Shown in pieces: positions 56,719 through 64,000 of a stretch of DNA of 64,000 bases; the first letter of the stretch is position 1, and every line of letters starts with the position of its first letter. The notes under the pieces were generated by a model that had not been told where the DNA came from, ran no database searches, and saw nothing but the letters and a program-made list of their open reading frames with translations. The DNA lies in assembly GCF_011393335.1 (NCBI RefSeq), contig NZ_CP049865.1, forward strand, positions 2,250,722-2,314,721, written 5' to 3'. The position numbers were made by a program, and so were the translations under genes. The DNA comes from Propioniciclava coleopterorum. Lineage in GTDB: Bacteria > Actinomycetota > Actinomycetes > Propionibacteriales > Propionibacteriaceae.

Positions 56719-58029
56719 CTACCTGATCAGGCCGGCCTGGCGTGGCAGCCAGAGCGACAACTCGGGGACGAACTGGATGACCAGCAGCATGATGATCAGG
56801 CCGATGAAGAAGGGCATGAGCGGGCGGATGACCGTCTCGACCTTCTGGCCCGCGACTCTTGCTCCGACGAACAACACTGGTGCTGATGGCGGCGAGATCA
56901 CCGCGATGCACATGTTGAAGATCATCATCATGCCGAAGTGCACCGGGTGGATGCCGTAGTACTGCTCGGCGATCGGCAGGAAGATCGGCGTGAAGATCAG
57001 CACCGCGGGCGTGGCGTCCAGCGGGATGCCGATGATCAGGAGCATCACCATCATGATGAGCAGGAAGATGACCTTGGAGTCGGTGACCGACACGAGCCAC
57101 TGCCCCAGCAACTTGGGGATGCGGGAGTAGGTCATGACGTAGCTCATGATCGTGCTCAGCGCGATCAGGAAGATCACGACCGAGGACGTGCGGGTCGCGT
57201 CCAGCAGGATCTTGGGCAGGTCCTTGACGCCGATCGTGCGGTAGAGGAACGACAGGGTCGCCGCGTAGAGCACCGCGATGGCCGCGCCCTCGGTCGGGGT
57301 GAAGATGCCGCCCACGATGCCGCCGATGACGACGACGATCAGGCCGAGGCTGGGGATCGCGCGCCAGGTGGAGAGCAGCGCCTCCTTTGGCGTGGCCCAA
57401 CGCGCCCCGCGCAGCGCGGGGTTCTTGCGGGTGTACCACCAGACGATGACCGCGCAGGTCAGCGCCCACAGGATGCCGGGAATGTAGCCGGCCAGGAACA
57501 GCGCGCCGATCGAGGCCTGGGAGACCAAGCCGTACACGATCGTCGTGTTGGACGGCGGGATCAGCATGCCGGACGGCGCGGAGGCGACGTTGGCCGCCGC
57601 GGCGAACCGCATGTCGTAGCCCTCCTTGCGCTGCGCCGGGGCCATGATCGAGCCGACGGCCGAGGCGCCGGCGAGCGCCGACCCGGAGATGGAGCCGAAC
57701 AGGGCGTTGGCGATGATGTTGGTCTGCGCCAGGGAGCCGGGCATCCGGCCGGTGAGCGTGCGGGCCAGATCGATCAGACGTTGGGCGATGCCGCCCTTGT
57801 TCATGATCGTTCCCGCCAGGACGAAGAACGGGATCGCGAGCAGCGGGAACGAGTCGATGCCGCCGTAGATCTTCTGGGCCGCCGTGATGACGCCCTTGTC
57901 CGCGCCGACCAGCACCACCAGGGCGACGGCGGAGGGGAGGCCGATGGACACCGAGACGGAGACGCCCAGCGACATCAGCACGAACATGCCGAGGATGAGG
58001 ATCAACCCCACGACGAGTGGTGCGTTCAT
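56719..58029 (-). CDS. TRAP transporter large permease (DctM type), island 2
   Basis: The 436-residue protein has about twelve helices and DctM signatures (PFFVLAGTIMNKGG, GSISGSALAGASAVG, SAPSGMLIPPSNTTIVYG). Its ATG overlaps the dctQ stop by one base (TGATG). It provides the ion-coupled path for the lipoprotein-bound substrate. It is clearly distinct from the island 1 permease, so the two are not recent duplicates. Confidence 0.94.
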   Translation of the reverse strand: MNAPLVVGLILILGMFVLMSLGVSVSVSIGLPSAVALVVLVGADKGVITAAQKIYGGIDSFPLLAIPFFVLAGTIMNKGGIAQRLIDLARTLTGRMPGSLAQTNIIANALFGSISGSALAGASAVGSIMAPAQRKEGYDMRFAAAANVASAPSGMLIPPSNTTIVYGLVSQASIGALFLAGYIPGILWALTCAVIVWWYTRKNPALRGARWATPKEALLSTWRAIPSLGLIVVVIGGIVGGIFTPTEGAAIAVLYAATLSFLYRTIGVKDLPKILLDATRTSSVVIFLIALSTIMSYVMTYSRIPKLLGQWLVSVTDSKVIFLLIMMVMLLIIGIPLDATPAVLIFTPIFLPIAEQYYGIHPVHFGMMMIFNMCIAVISPPSAPVLFVGARVAGQKVETVIRPLMPFFIGLIIMLLVIQFVPELSLWLPRQAGLIR

Positions 58030-58571
58030 CAGATCGACTCCTCCGTCAGGTCGGTCAGGTCCATCTCGTTGGGGTCGACCACGGTCGGCGCCGGCTTGTA
58101 GATGGTCTGGATGATGTGGATCACCGAGTAGAGGGCGATCAGGCCGCCCGCGATCGGCAGCGCCATGTAGATGACGCCCTGGGAGACGGGCAGCAGCTGG
58201 ACGACGTCGTCCATCGTGTTGGCGGCCAGCCGGCCGCCGCCGATGCACATCACCCAGATGGCGAAGAAGGCGACGATGGAGTGGGCCAGGATCTGCATGG
58301 CCTTCACGCCGCCGCCGGGCAGCTTGCTGACGAGGAAGTCGATGGCGACATCGTCCTTCTCGCCGATGACGTAGGCCGCACCGATGAGGCCCTGCCAGAT
58401 GAACACGATGCGCGCGAGCACTTCGGTCCACTCCTGGCCGGAGAGCGGCAGCACCTGCCGGACGAAGACCTGCCAGGTCACCAGCAGGACGAGCACGACG
58501 AAGAGGATGATGCAGAACCAGCGCAGGAAGACGTCCAGCCCGCGCTTGAACGCTTCGATGGCGTTGAGCAT
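58029..58571 (-). CDS. TRAP transporter small permease (DctQ type), island 2
   Basis: The 180-residue protein has four membrane helices with the DctQ pattern (VTWQVFVRQVLPLSGQEWTE, ARIVFIWQGLIGAAYVIG). It is translationally coupled to dctM and separated from dctP by 85 bases that hold a strong hairpin. Confidence 0.93.
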   Translation of the reverse strand: MLNAIEAFKRGLDVFLRWFCIILFVVLVLLVTWQVFVRQVLPLSGQEWTEVLARIVFIWQGLIGAAYVIGEKDDVAIDFLVSKLPGGGVKAMQILAHSIVAFFAIWVMCIGGGRLAANTMDDVVQLLPVSQGVIYMALPIAGGLIALYSVIHIIQTIYKPAPTVVDPNEMDLTDLTEESI

Positions 58572-58598
58572 GGGGTTCCTTTCTCGGGAGGGTCAGCA

Positions 58599-58633
58599 AT
58601 GCCGGCCGCCGCCTGAGGGGCGGCGACCGGCAT
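58599..58633 (-). promoter_or_regulatory. dctP-dctQ intercistronic hairpin, island 2
   Basis: ATGCCGG/CCGGCAT (outer) and CGCCGCC/GGCGGCG (inner) stems with one mismatch between them and a TGAGG loop form a 14-pair hairpin. Its position matches that in island 1. Confidence 0.7.
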
Positions 58634-58656
58634 CGCGGGGACCGTCCGGCTAATGC

Positions 58657-59679
58657 TTAGCCGTTGGCCTTCTGGACCGCGTCGTACAGCTTCTGGCGGA
58701 CCGGGTTGTTGATCGAGGCCTTGACCAGCGACTCGGTCGCGGCCTTGAAGGCGGACGTGTCGACGTCGTCGTTGAACTTCGCGCCGGTCTTCTCCGAGGC
58801 GGCCTTCGACTCCTCGACGAACTCCATGAAGCCCTTGTTGGCGGCGTCGATGGTCTCGGGGATCAGCTCGAGCAGGGCCGTGCGGTCCTTCTCGTCCATC
58901 TTGTTCAGCACCTCGGTGCTCATGAGCAGGTAGTCCGGGATCATGAGGTGACGGGTGTAGGAGTAGTACTTCGCGACCTCATCGTGCTTCAGCGCGTTGA
59001 AGACGGTCTCGTTGTTCTCCGCGCCGTCGAGGACGCCGGTCTGCAGCGCGCTGTAGACGTCGCCCTGGCCCATCGGGGAGGCCACGCCGCCCATGTCCTG
59101 GATCATCTTGACCTGGGAGTCGGACTGCTGGACGCGGATCTTCATGCCGGCCAGGTCGGCCGGGGACGTGACCGGCTTCTTGGCGTTGTAGACGTTGCGG
59201 ACGCCGGCGTGCAGCGCACCCAGGACCGTGATCTTCTTGCTGCCCTCGATCGACTTCTTGAGGTCGCCCATGACGGCCTCGTCGGCGAAGACCTTGGCCT
59301 GCGCCTCGGGGGAGTCGAACACGTAGGGCAGGTTGAACACGATGAAGTCCTGGTTGAAGGACTCCATGACCGGGCCACCGATGTACATCATGTCGACGGT
59401 GCCATCGGACACCTGCTGCACGACCTCGTTCTGGGAACCGAGGGTCTCGTTGGCGAAGACCTCGATGGTGTAGCGGCCGTCGGTGGCCTGCTCGAGCTTC
59501 TTGCCGAGCTCCTCGGCGGCCTTGAACTGCGGGTGGGCCTCGGTCTGGTTGAACGCGAGGCGGAAGGTCGTCTTCTCGCCACCTCCGGTGCCGCCTCCCC
59601 CAGCGGGGCTACCACAAGCGGACAGAGCCAGCGCGGTGATTCCCGCGACGACGGCCGCGGCGATCTTCTTGGCTTGCAT
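58657..59679 (-). CDS. TRAP transporter substrate-binding lipoprotein (DctP type), island 2
   Basis: The 340-residue protein has a lipoprotein signal ending LSAC (Cys22), a Gly-rich tether, and a DctP fold (RLAFNQTEAHPQFKAAEELG, VFANETLGSQNEVVQQVSDG, KIRVQQSDSQVKMIQDMGG, YSALQTGVLDGAENNE). The Arg of KIRV that normally salt-bridges the substrate carboxylate is present, so a sugar acid or other organic acid is expected. AGGAGATG lies upstream of the ATG. A 149-base spacer precedes it. Confidence 0.95.
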   Translation of the reverse strand: MQAKKIAAAVVAGITALALSACGSPAGGGGTGGGEKTTFRLAFNQTEAHPQFKAAEELGKKLEQATDGRYTIEVFANETLGSQNEVVQQVSDGTVDMMYIGGPVMESFNQDFIVFNLPYVFDSPEAQAKVFADEAVMGDLKKSIEGSKKITVLGALHAGVRNVYNAKKPVTSPADLAGMKIRVQQSDSQVKMIQDMGGVASPMGQGDVYSALQTGVLDGAENNETVFNALKHDEVAKYYSYTRHLMIPDYLLMSTEVLNKMDEKDRTALLELIPETIDAANKGFMEFVEESKAASEKTGAKFNDDVDTSAFKAATESLVKASINNPVRQKLYDAVQKANG

Positions 59680-59828
59680 TTAGTTTCATCTCCTCATGCT
59701 TCGTTGCAAAGTGCCCCTACCGGACGTACGGGCTTCCAGGACCGTGGGTGACTACAAGGATCGCCGCACGTTCTGCTGGTCTTCTGGGTGGACGACGCCG
59801 GAGGTGGAGCGTCGGGTCGGGGCGCGCA

Positions 59829-60830
59829 TCAGGCGCTCGCCCCCGGGTCGAGGTTCCGGTTGCGACCGGGCGCACCGAGGACCTCGGGGTTGATGATGTT
59901 GCGGGGGACGCGGCCGGCGATCAGGTCGGCGGCGTTCTCGACGGTGCGGCGCTTCAGCTCGCCGTAGCTCTCCTCGGAGTACCACGCCATGTGCGGGGTC
60001 ACCGTGAGCTGCGGCAGCTCCAGGAGCGGGTCGTCCGCCGGCAGCGGCTCGGTCTCGGTGACGTCGAGCGCCGCGCCGCGGATGGTACCGGCACGCAGGG
60101 CCTCGCCCAACGCCGCGGTGTCCACGATGGGGCCGCGGGCGGTGTTGACCAGGATGGCGTCGGGGCGCATGGACGCCAGCGCGTCCGCGTCGATGAGGTG
60201 GTGGGTCAGCTCGGTGAGCGGCGTGTGGATGGAGACCACCTGGCTGCGGCGCAGCAGTTCGTCGAGGCTGACGTGGGGGTAGCCGCGGAACTCGTCGGCG
60301 TCCCCGGCGAGGATGTCGTGGCAGATCACCTGGAAGCCGAGGCCGGCGGCCTTGCGTGCGGTGGCGGAGCCGATCAGGCCCAGCCCGACGATGCCGAAGA
60401 CCCGTTCGCCGACCAGGTGCATGGGGCGGACGCCGGGGAAGTCCACCACACCGGCGCGCAGGCCGCGGTCGAGGCGGGTGACCTCCCGGGCGGCGTTCAT
60501 CGCCAGCGCGATGGCGTGGTCGGAGACCGCCTCGGTGCCGTAGTCGGGGACGTTGCAGACGGCGATCCCGCGCTCGGTGGCCGCGGGGATGTCGACCGAG
60601 TCGACGCCCACGCCGTAGCGCGAGACGACCTTCACGTTCGGGAGGGCGTCCAGGATCTCGCCGGTGATCGACGCGTACTGCACCACCAGCGCGTCGGCGC
60701 CCTCGGCGCTGGCGATGAGCTCGCCGGGCGTCAGGGAGTTCGCGATGACGAGTTCGTCGCCGGACGCAGCCACGACGGCACGCTCTTGCTCGAACGCGTC
60801 GTGGTCGCAGTCGGTGATGACGATCCGCAT
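59829..60830 (-). CDS. D-2-hydroxyacid dehydrogenase family (phosphoglycerate dehydrogenase-like)
   Basis: The 333-residue NAD-dependent enzyme has GIVGLGLIGSATARKA for NAD, NTARGPIVDTAAL (catalytic Arg), a Glu in ETEPLPADDP and the catalytic His in VTPHMAW, the family triad. It lacks ACT regulatory domains, so it is not a normal serine-pathway SerA. A hydroxypyruvate, glyoxylate or keto-aldonate reductase role is likely given its place as first gene of island 2. AAGGAGG lies well placed before the ATG. Confidence 0.9.
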   Translation of the reverse strand: MRIVITDCDHDAFEQERAVVAASGDELVIANSLTPGELIASAEGADALVVQYASITGEILDALPNVKVVSRYGVGVDSVDIPAATERGIAVCNVPDYGTEAVSDHAIALAMNAAREVTRLDRGLRAGVVDFPGVRPMHLVGERVFGIVGLGLIGSATARKAAGLGFQVICHDILAGDADEFRGYPHVSLDELLRRSQVVSIHTPLTELTHHLIDADALASMRPDAILVNTARGPIVDTAALGEALRAGTIRGAALDVTETEPLPADDPLLELPQLTVTPHMAWYSEESYGELKRRTVENAADLIAGRVPRNIINPEVLGAPGRNRNLDPGASA

Positions 60831-60877
60831 CAGCCCGCCTCCTTGTGGGGAAATGCCTGTGGTGCGAACGTTGTCAC

Positions 60878-60892
60878 AAAGGTCTAACCTTT
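60878..60892. promoter_or_regulatory. Operator palindrome between the divergent hydroxyacid dehydrogenase and gntR genes
   Basis: AAAGGT-CTA-ACCTTT is a perfect 15-base inverted repeat, containing the GGT-NNN-ACC core common in FadR-type GntR operators. It lies in the 115-base divergent spacer, 48 bases from one start and 54 from the other. Confidence 0.6.
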
Positions 60893-60945
60893 CGCAACAA
60901 CGGCGGCACGTCGTTACTTGATCGAAGCCTTGGACGGAGGTGTCC

Positions 60946-61665
60946 ATGCCCGCACCCGTGGCCTACCAGCATGTGCTGGAGGTGCTCGGCCTCGCGATCG
61001 CATCCGACGAAGTGGGGGCGTCCTCGATCATCCTCATCGAGGAGGTCGAGGCCCGCTTCGCGGTGTCCCGCAGCGTGGCCCGCGAAGCCCTGCGCATCCT
61101 CGAGTCGCTGGGGATGGTTGCCATGAAGCGCCGGGTGGGTTGCATCGTGCAGCCGCGCGCCGGGTGGAGCGTCACCGACCCGCGGGTGATCCACTGGCGG
61201 ATCTCGGGCCCCCACCGGGTGCAGGAACTGGACCAGTTGATGCAGCTGCGGGCCGGCGTCGAACCCATCGCCGCGCGCCTGGCCGCCGGGTCGGCCCGCA
61301 CCGTCGGGCTCGTGCTGCTCGAGCACGCCGAGGAGATGCGGTCGCTGGCGTCCCAGGAGCGGGGGCACACCGCGGAGTTCCTGGCCGCGGACGTCGCCTT
61401 CCACAAGGCGCTGCTGACGGGGTCGGGCAACGACCACTTCGCCGCGATGGGGGAGGTGGTGGCGGCCGTCCTGACCGAGCGCAACCGCCTGGGACTGCTC
61501 GAGCCGAAGCCGGACCCGCGCGCCGTGCAGATGCACGTGCGGATCGCCACCGCCATCCTCGAGGGCCGGATCGAGTTGGCCGAGGCGAGCGCGCGCGGCC
61601 TGGTCGACGTGGTGGCCGCCGAGGTGCTGATGGCCGGCGGCCTGGAGGTCGTGGCCGGGGGCTGA
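60946..61665 (+). CDS. GntR family regulator, FCD (FadR-type) subfamily, island 2
   Basis: The 239-residue protein has a winged helix (residues 20-75; EEVEARFAVSRSVAREALRI, LGMVAMKRRVGCIVQ) and an FCD domain (FLAADVAFHKALLTGSGNDHF, ending in VQMHVRIATAILEGRIELAEA). The ATG at 60946 is preceded by GGAGG. It is divergent from the island 2 operon and is likely its repressor through the nearby palindrome. It differs clearly in sequence from the island 1 regulator. Confidence 0.92.
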   Translation: MPAPVAYQHVLEVLGLAIASDEVGASSIILIEEVEARFAVSRSVAREALRILESLGMVAMKRRVGCIVQPRAGWSVTDPRVIHWRISGPHRVQELDQLMQLRAGVEPIAARLAAGSARTVGLVLLEHAEEMRSLASQERGHTAEFLAADVAFHKALLTGSGNDHFAAMGEVVAAVLTERNRLGLLEPKPDPRAVQMHVRIATAILEGRIELAEASARGLVDVVAAEVLMAGGLEVVAGG

Positions 61666-61722
61666 CCCGCCGCGCCACCCCGCCGGTTGTCGCCCCGCGC
61701 GGGTCGGTGGGCGTCGGCCCGC

Positions 61723-62967
61723 TCAGGGCTGGGGCTGGTCGTAGGGCCGCGCCGGCACGACGGGCACGCGGCGCATCGACACGGCCAGCGCGATCGCGAC
61801 CAGCACGAGGCCGCCGGTGAGCGCGGCGACGGCCGGCCAGCGACCCATCGACCAGGCCTGGCCCGCGAGCGCGCCGCAGACCGAGGAGCCGGTGTAGTAG
61901 AAGGCCAGATAGAGCGACCCCGCCATCCCGGTGCCGCGACCGCGACTGGCCGCCCGCGCGGTGACCCACCCGCTGGTGGTGCCGTGCGCGGCGAAGAAGC
62001 CGAACGTGATGAGGCCGACGCCGCCGACCACGGCGGTGAGGTGGTCGACCAGCGTGAGGGCGACCCCCGCCGCGAAGATCGCCAGGGCGACCGGCACCAC
62101 CGTCCGCGAACCGAACCGGGCGGCGAGCCGGCCCGCCCACGGCGAGCTGAACGACCCGATCAGGTAGGTGACGAACACGAGGCTGGCGACGCCGACGCCC
62201 AGGTCGAAGGGCGGCGCGACGAGACGGAACGAGAGTCCGTTGAACGCCGCGACGAAGGCGCCCATGGCGCAGAAGCCCAGGGCGTACAGCGTCAGCAGGC
62301 CGCGGTCCAGCAGCATGCGCCGGGCGTTGTCGGCGAGTTCGACGCGGTTGAGCGGCGTCGGGACGAAGCGGCGCGCCGGCGGCAGCAGCACGCCCAGCGC
62401 GACCGCGATCGCCAGCGCCATCGCGGCGATCCCGGCCAGCGCCGCCTGCCAGCCGAAGGCCTCGGCCAGCAGCCCGGTGAGGAGGCGTCCGGACATGCCG
62501 CCGATGGCGGTGCCCCCGATGTAGAGCCCCGTCGCCGCGGTCGCCCAGTCGCCGTGGATCTCCTCGCGGAGGTACGCCGTCGCCACCGCGGGCAGCCCCG
62601 CGACCGCGAACCCCAGCGCGCCGCGCAGGAGCAGCAGCAGCCCCCAGGTCGGGGCGAAGGCGGACGCGACGGCGATCAGCGCCGCGACCAGCAGGGTGAC
62701 GCGCATCAGCGTGAGGCGGCCCAGCGCGTCCGACAGCGGACCGAAGACCAGCAGCGCGGCGCCCATCGAGATCGTCGTCACCGACAGCGCCAGGGTCGAG
62801 GTAGCCGGCGAGACCCCGAAGGCGTCCGCGAGCAGCGGCAGCAGGGGCTGGGTGCAGTAGACCAGCGCGAAGGTGGCCAGCCCCGCCAGGAACAGCGCGA
62901 ACGTGATGCGGCGGTGGGCCGGTTCGCCCGGCGTCCACCCCGGCGGCGGGGCGGAGACGGGCGGCAT
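61723..62967 (-). CDS. MFS transporter, YnfM/arabinose-efflux type
   Basis: The 414-residue protein has twelve helices with ATFALVYCTQPLLPLLADAFG, GPLSDALGRLTLMRV and, in the second half, ITFGFFAAHGTTSGWVTARAA. The start at 62967 (MPPVSAPPPGW) was chosen because the upstream frame is a reverse-strand artefact. It is convergent with gntR. Substrate unknown; export of a sugar or drug is the family norm. Confidence 0.87.
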   Translation of the reverse strand: MPPVSAPPPGWTPGEPAHRRITFALFLAGLATFALVYCTQPLLPLLADAFGVSPATSTLALSVTTISMGAALLVFGPLSDALGRLTLMRVTLLVAALIAVASAFAPTWGLLLLLRGALGFAVAGLPAVATAYLREEIHGDWATAATGLYIGGTAIGGMSGRLLTGLLAEAFGWQAALAGIAAMALAIAVALGVLLPPARRFVPTPLNRVELADNARRMLLDRGLLTLYALGFCAMGAFVAAFNGLSFRLVAPPFDLGVGVASLVFVTYLIGSFSSPWAGRLAARFGSRTVVPVALAIFAAGVALTLVDHLTAVVGGVGLITFGFFAAHGTTSGWVTARAASRGRGTGMAGSLYLAFYYTGSSVCGALAGQAWSMGRWPAVAALTGGLVLVAIALAVSMRRVPVVPARPYDQPQP

Positions 62968-63103
62968 GCGGCCATTCTTCCACCGTCGTCGGCGCCGCGG
63001 GTTCGGGCGGTCGCGGCGCTGCCCGCCGCTCAAAAACCTTGTTGTGCAGCGTCCGTGGAACGTTTTCGCCGTGTTGCGCACCGTTGCAGGGCCGGGACTG
63101 TCC

Positions 63104-63109
63104 TAGGGT
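63104..63109 (+). promoter_or_regulatory. -10 hexamer TAGGGT, leaderless start of the DUF3151 gene
   Basis: TAGGGT ends seven bases before the ATG at 63117. Confidence 0.5.
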
Positions 63110-63116
63110 GAATCGC

Positions 63117-63572
63117 ATGGCCGAAGACGCGCGCACCCTCCTCTTGGCCGCCCCCGTCGGGCGGACTGAGCTGCCGGAGGACCCGGCCCTCGCCGACCTG
63201 CTGACCGCCGGGGACGAGGCGTTCCTGGACGTCGTCGCCCGGCACCCCGACTCCTCGCTGGTGTGGGCGCTGCTCGCCGAGGCGTCCCTGCGCGCCGGGA
63301 ACGTGCAGGGCGACCTCACCGCCTACGCGTTCGCGCGCACCGGCTACCACCGCGGCCTCGACGCGCTCCGCCGCGCGGGCTGGCGCGGCAAGGGCCCCAT
63401 CCCGTGGGCGCACGAGCCGAACCAGGGCTTCCTGCGGGCGCTGTGGGCGCTGGCGTCGGCGGCGCGCCGCATCGGCGAGCAGGCCGAGTACGAGCGCTGC
63501 GTCCTGTTCCTGCTGGAGGCGTCCGAGGAGGGCTACGTCGCCCTCGTGACCTCCCGCCCGTTGTCCCTGTGA
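63117..63572 (+). CDS. DUF3151 family protein
   Basis: The 151-residue cytoplasmic protein shows the family's HPDSSLVWALLAEASLRAG, YAFARTGYHRGLDALRRAGWRG and WAHEPNQGFLRALWALA. DUF3151 is confined to actinobacteria to my knowledge and has no assigned role; it often lies close to fba or purA. The TPR-like helical repeats suggest a binding protein. Confidence 0.9.
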   Translation: MAEDARTLLLAAPVGRTELPEDPALADLLTAGDEAFLDVVARHPDSSLVWALLAEASLRAGNVQGDLTAYAFARTGYHRGLDALRRAGWRGKGPIPWAHEPNQGFLRALWALASAARRIGEQAEYERCVLFLLEASEEGYVALVTSRPLSL

Positions 63573-63628
63573 CGCGCGACGCGGGCCGCCCAGGGACCGG
63601 ACCCTGGGCTCCCGGACGCCCCGCCCGC

Positions 63629-63679
63629 TAGAATCAGGGTGTAAGAGCCCGGATCGCACTTGCGCCGGGCTTTCCGTTT
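63629..63679 (+). promoter_or_regulatory. purA promoter and leader hairpin
   Basis: TAGAAT (63629-63634) is a near-consensus -10, predicting a start near 63641. The transcript then folds at once: GAGCCCGG (63645-63652) pairs with CCGGGCTT (63665-63672) around an inner CGC-ACTT-GCG stem, followed by TTTCCGTTT. This looks like an intrinsic terminator placed inside the purA leader, or the terminator of the upstream gene lying over the purA promoter. purA begins at 63696 behind GAGAGGCG. Confidence 0.6.
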
Positions 63680-63686
63680 GCAGTGA

Positions 63687-64000
<314 letters not shown>

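Overview
The window is a very GC-rich stretch of an actinobacterial chromosome, with dense codon third-position GC and about 63 protein genes. Family Propionibacteriaceae is my best guess. The grounds are the dnaK-grpE-dnaJ-hspR operon with HAIR operators, a class E sortase relative, LemA, DUF3151 next to purA, and a pyrE/trmH/fba neighbourhood. That placement is inference. I saw no rRNA, tRNA, CRISPR array, insertion sequence or prophage. Most of the region looks like vertically inherited chromosome with several sugar and sugar-acid catabolic islands.

Layout. (1) 1-6.1 kb: hexose-6-phosphate mutarotase (cut by the window edge), DUF1015, and a complete dTDP-L-rhamnose set: rmlB, an rmlC-rmlD fusion and rmlA, followed by msrA. 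(2) 7.0-11.0 kb: an amino-sugar PTS operon (nanE, EIICB, EIIA and a BglG/LicT-type antiterminator). A recognisable RAT antitermination site lies in the nanE leader. (3) 13.0-18.0 kb: sugar-acid island 1, with mannonate dehydratase, a DctM/DctQ/DctP TRAP transporter and a divergent GntR/FCD regulator whose probable operator is TTGTATACAA. (4) 18.0-22.3 kb: the dnaK-grpE-dnaJ-hspR operon behind two HAIR operators; clpB (34.0-36.5 kb) has the same operator and belongs to the same regulon. (5) 22.3-33.8 kb: assorted ATPase, ABC exporter, MFS, symporter, alkyltransferase-like and RNA helicase genes. (6) 36.6-44.4 kb: hydrolase, spermidine-synthase-like protein, a sortase lacking its catalytic Cys, pyrE, LemA with a 15-residue repeat tail, and a MarR-controlled giant MFS exporter. 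(7) 44.4-53.9 kb: UvrD-like helicase, second MFS exporter, DUF368, TrmH methyltransferase, class II aldolase, and an HTH/ClpN-SRPBCC pair. (8) 54-61.7 kb: sugar-acid island 2, with hydroxyacid dehydrogenase, a second TRAP system, idonate-type dehydrogenase, a GarR-like reductase and kduI, facing a divergent FadR-type regulator. (9) 61.7-64 kb: MFS, DUF3151 and purA (cut by the window edge).

Regulation is unusually readable. Many genes have a TANNNT -10 hexamer only 6-8 bases before the start codon, the signature of leaderless transcripts. I used this to choose starts. Each of the three regulators that flank catabolic or exporter genes has a nearby palindrome. Both TRAP operons carry a strong hairpin between dctP and dctQ.

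Three genes (dctP1, the giant MFS gene and kduI) are each broken by a single missing G/C in a short G or C run. Adding one base restores a textbook protein in every case, so base-calling error is more likely than true pseudogenes. No wholly new defence or mobile system is evident. The most original signals are the RAT/antiterminator circuit in a high-GC actinomycete, the Cys-to-Ala sortase, the exporter with a roughly 600-residue insert, and the ClpN-SRPBCC/HTH module.
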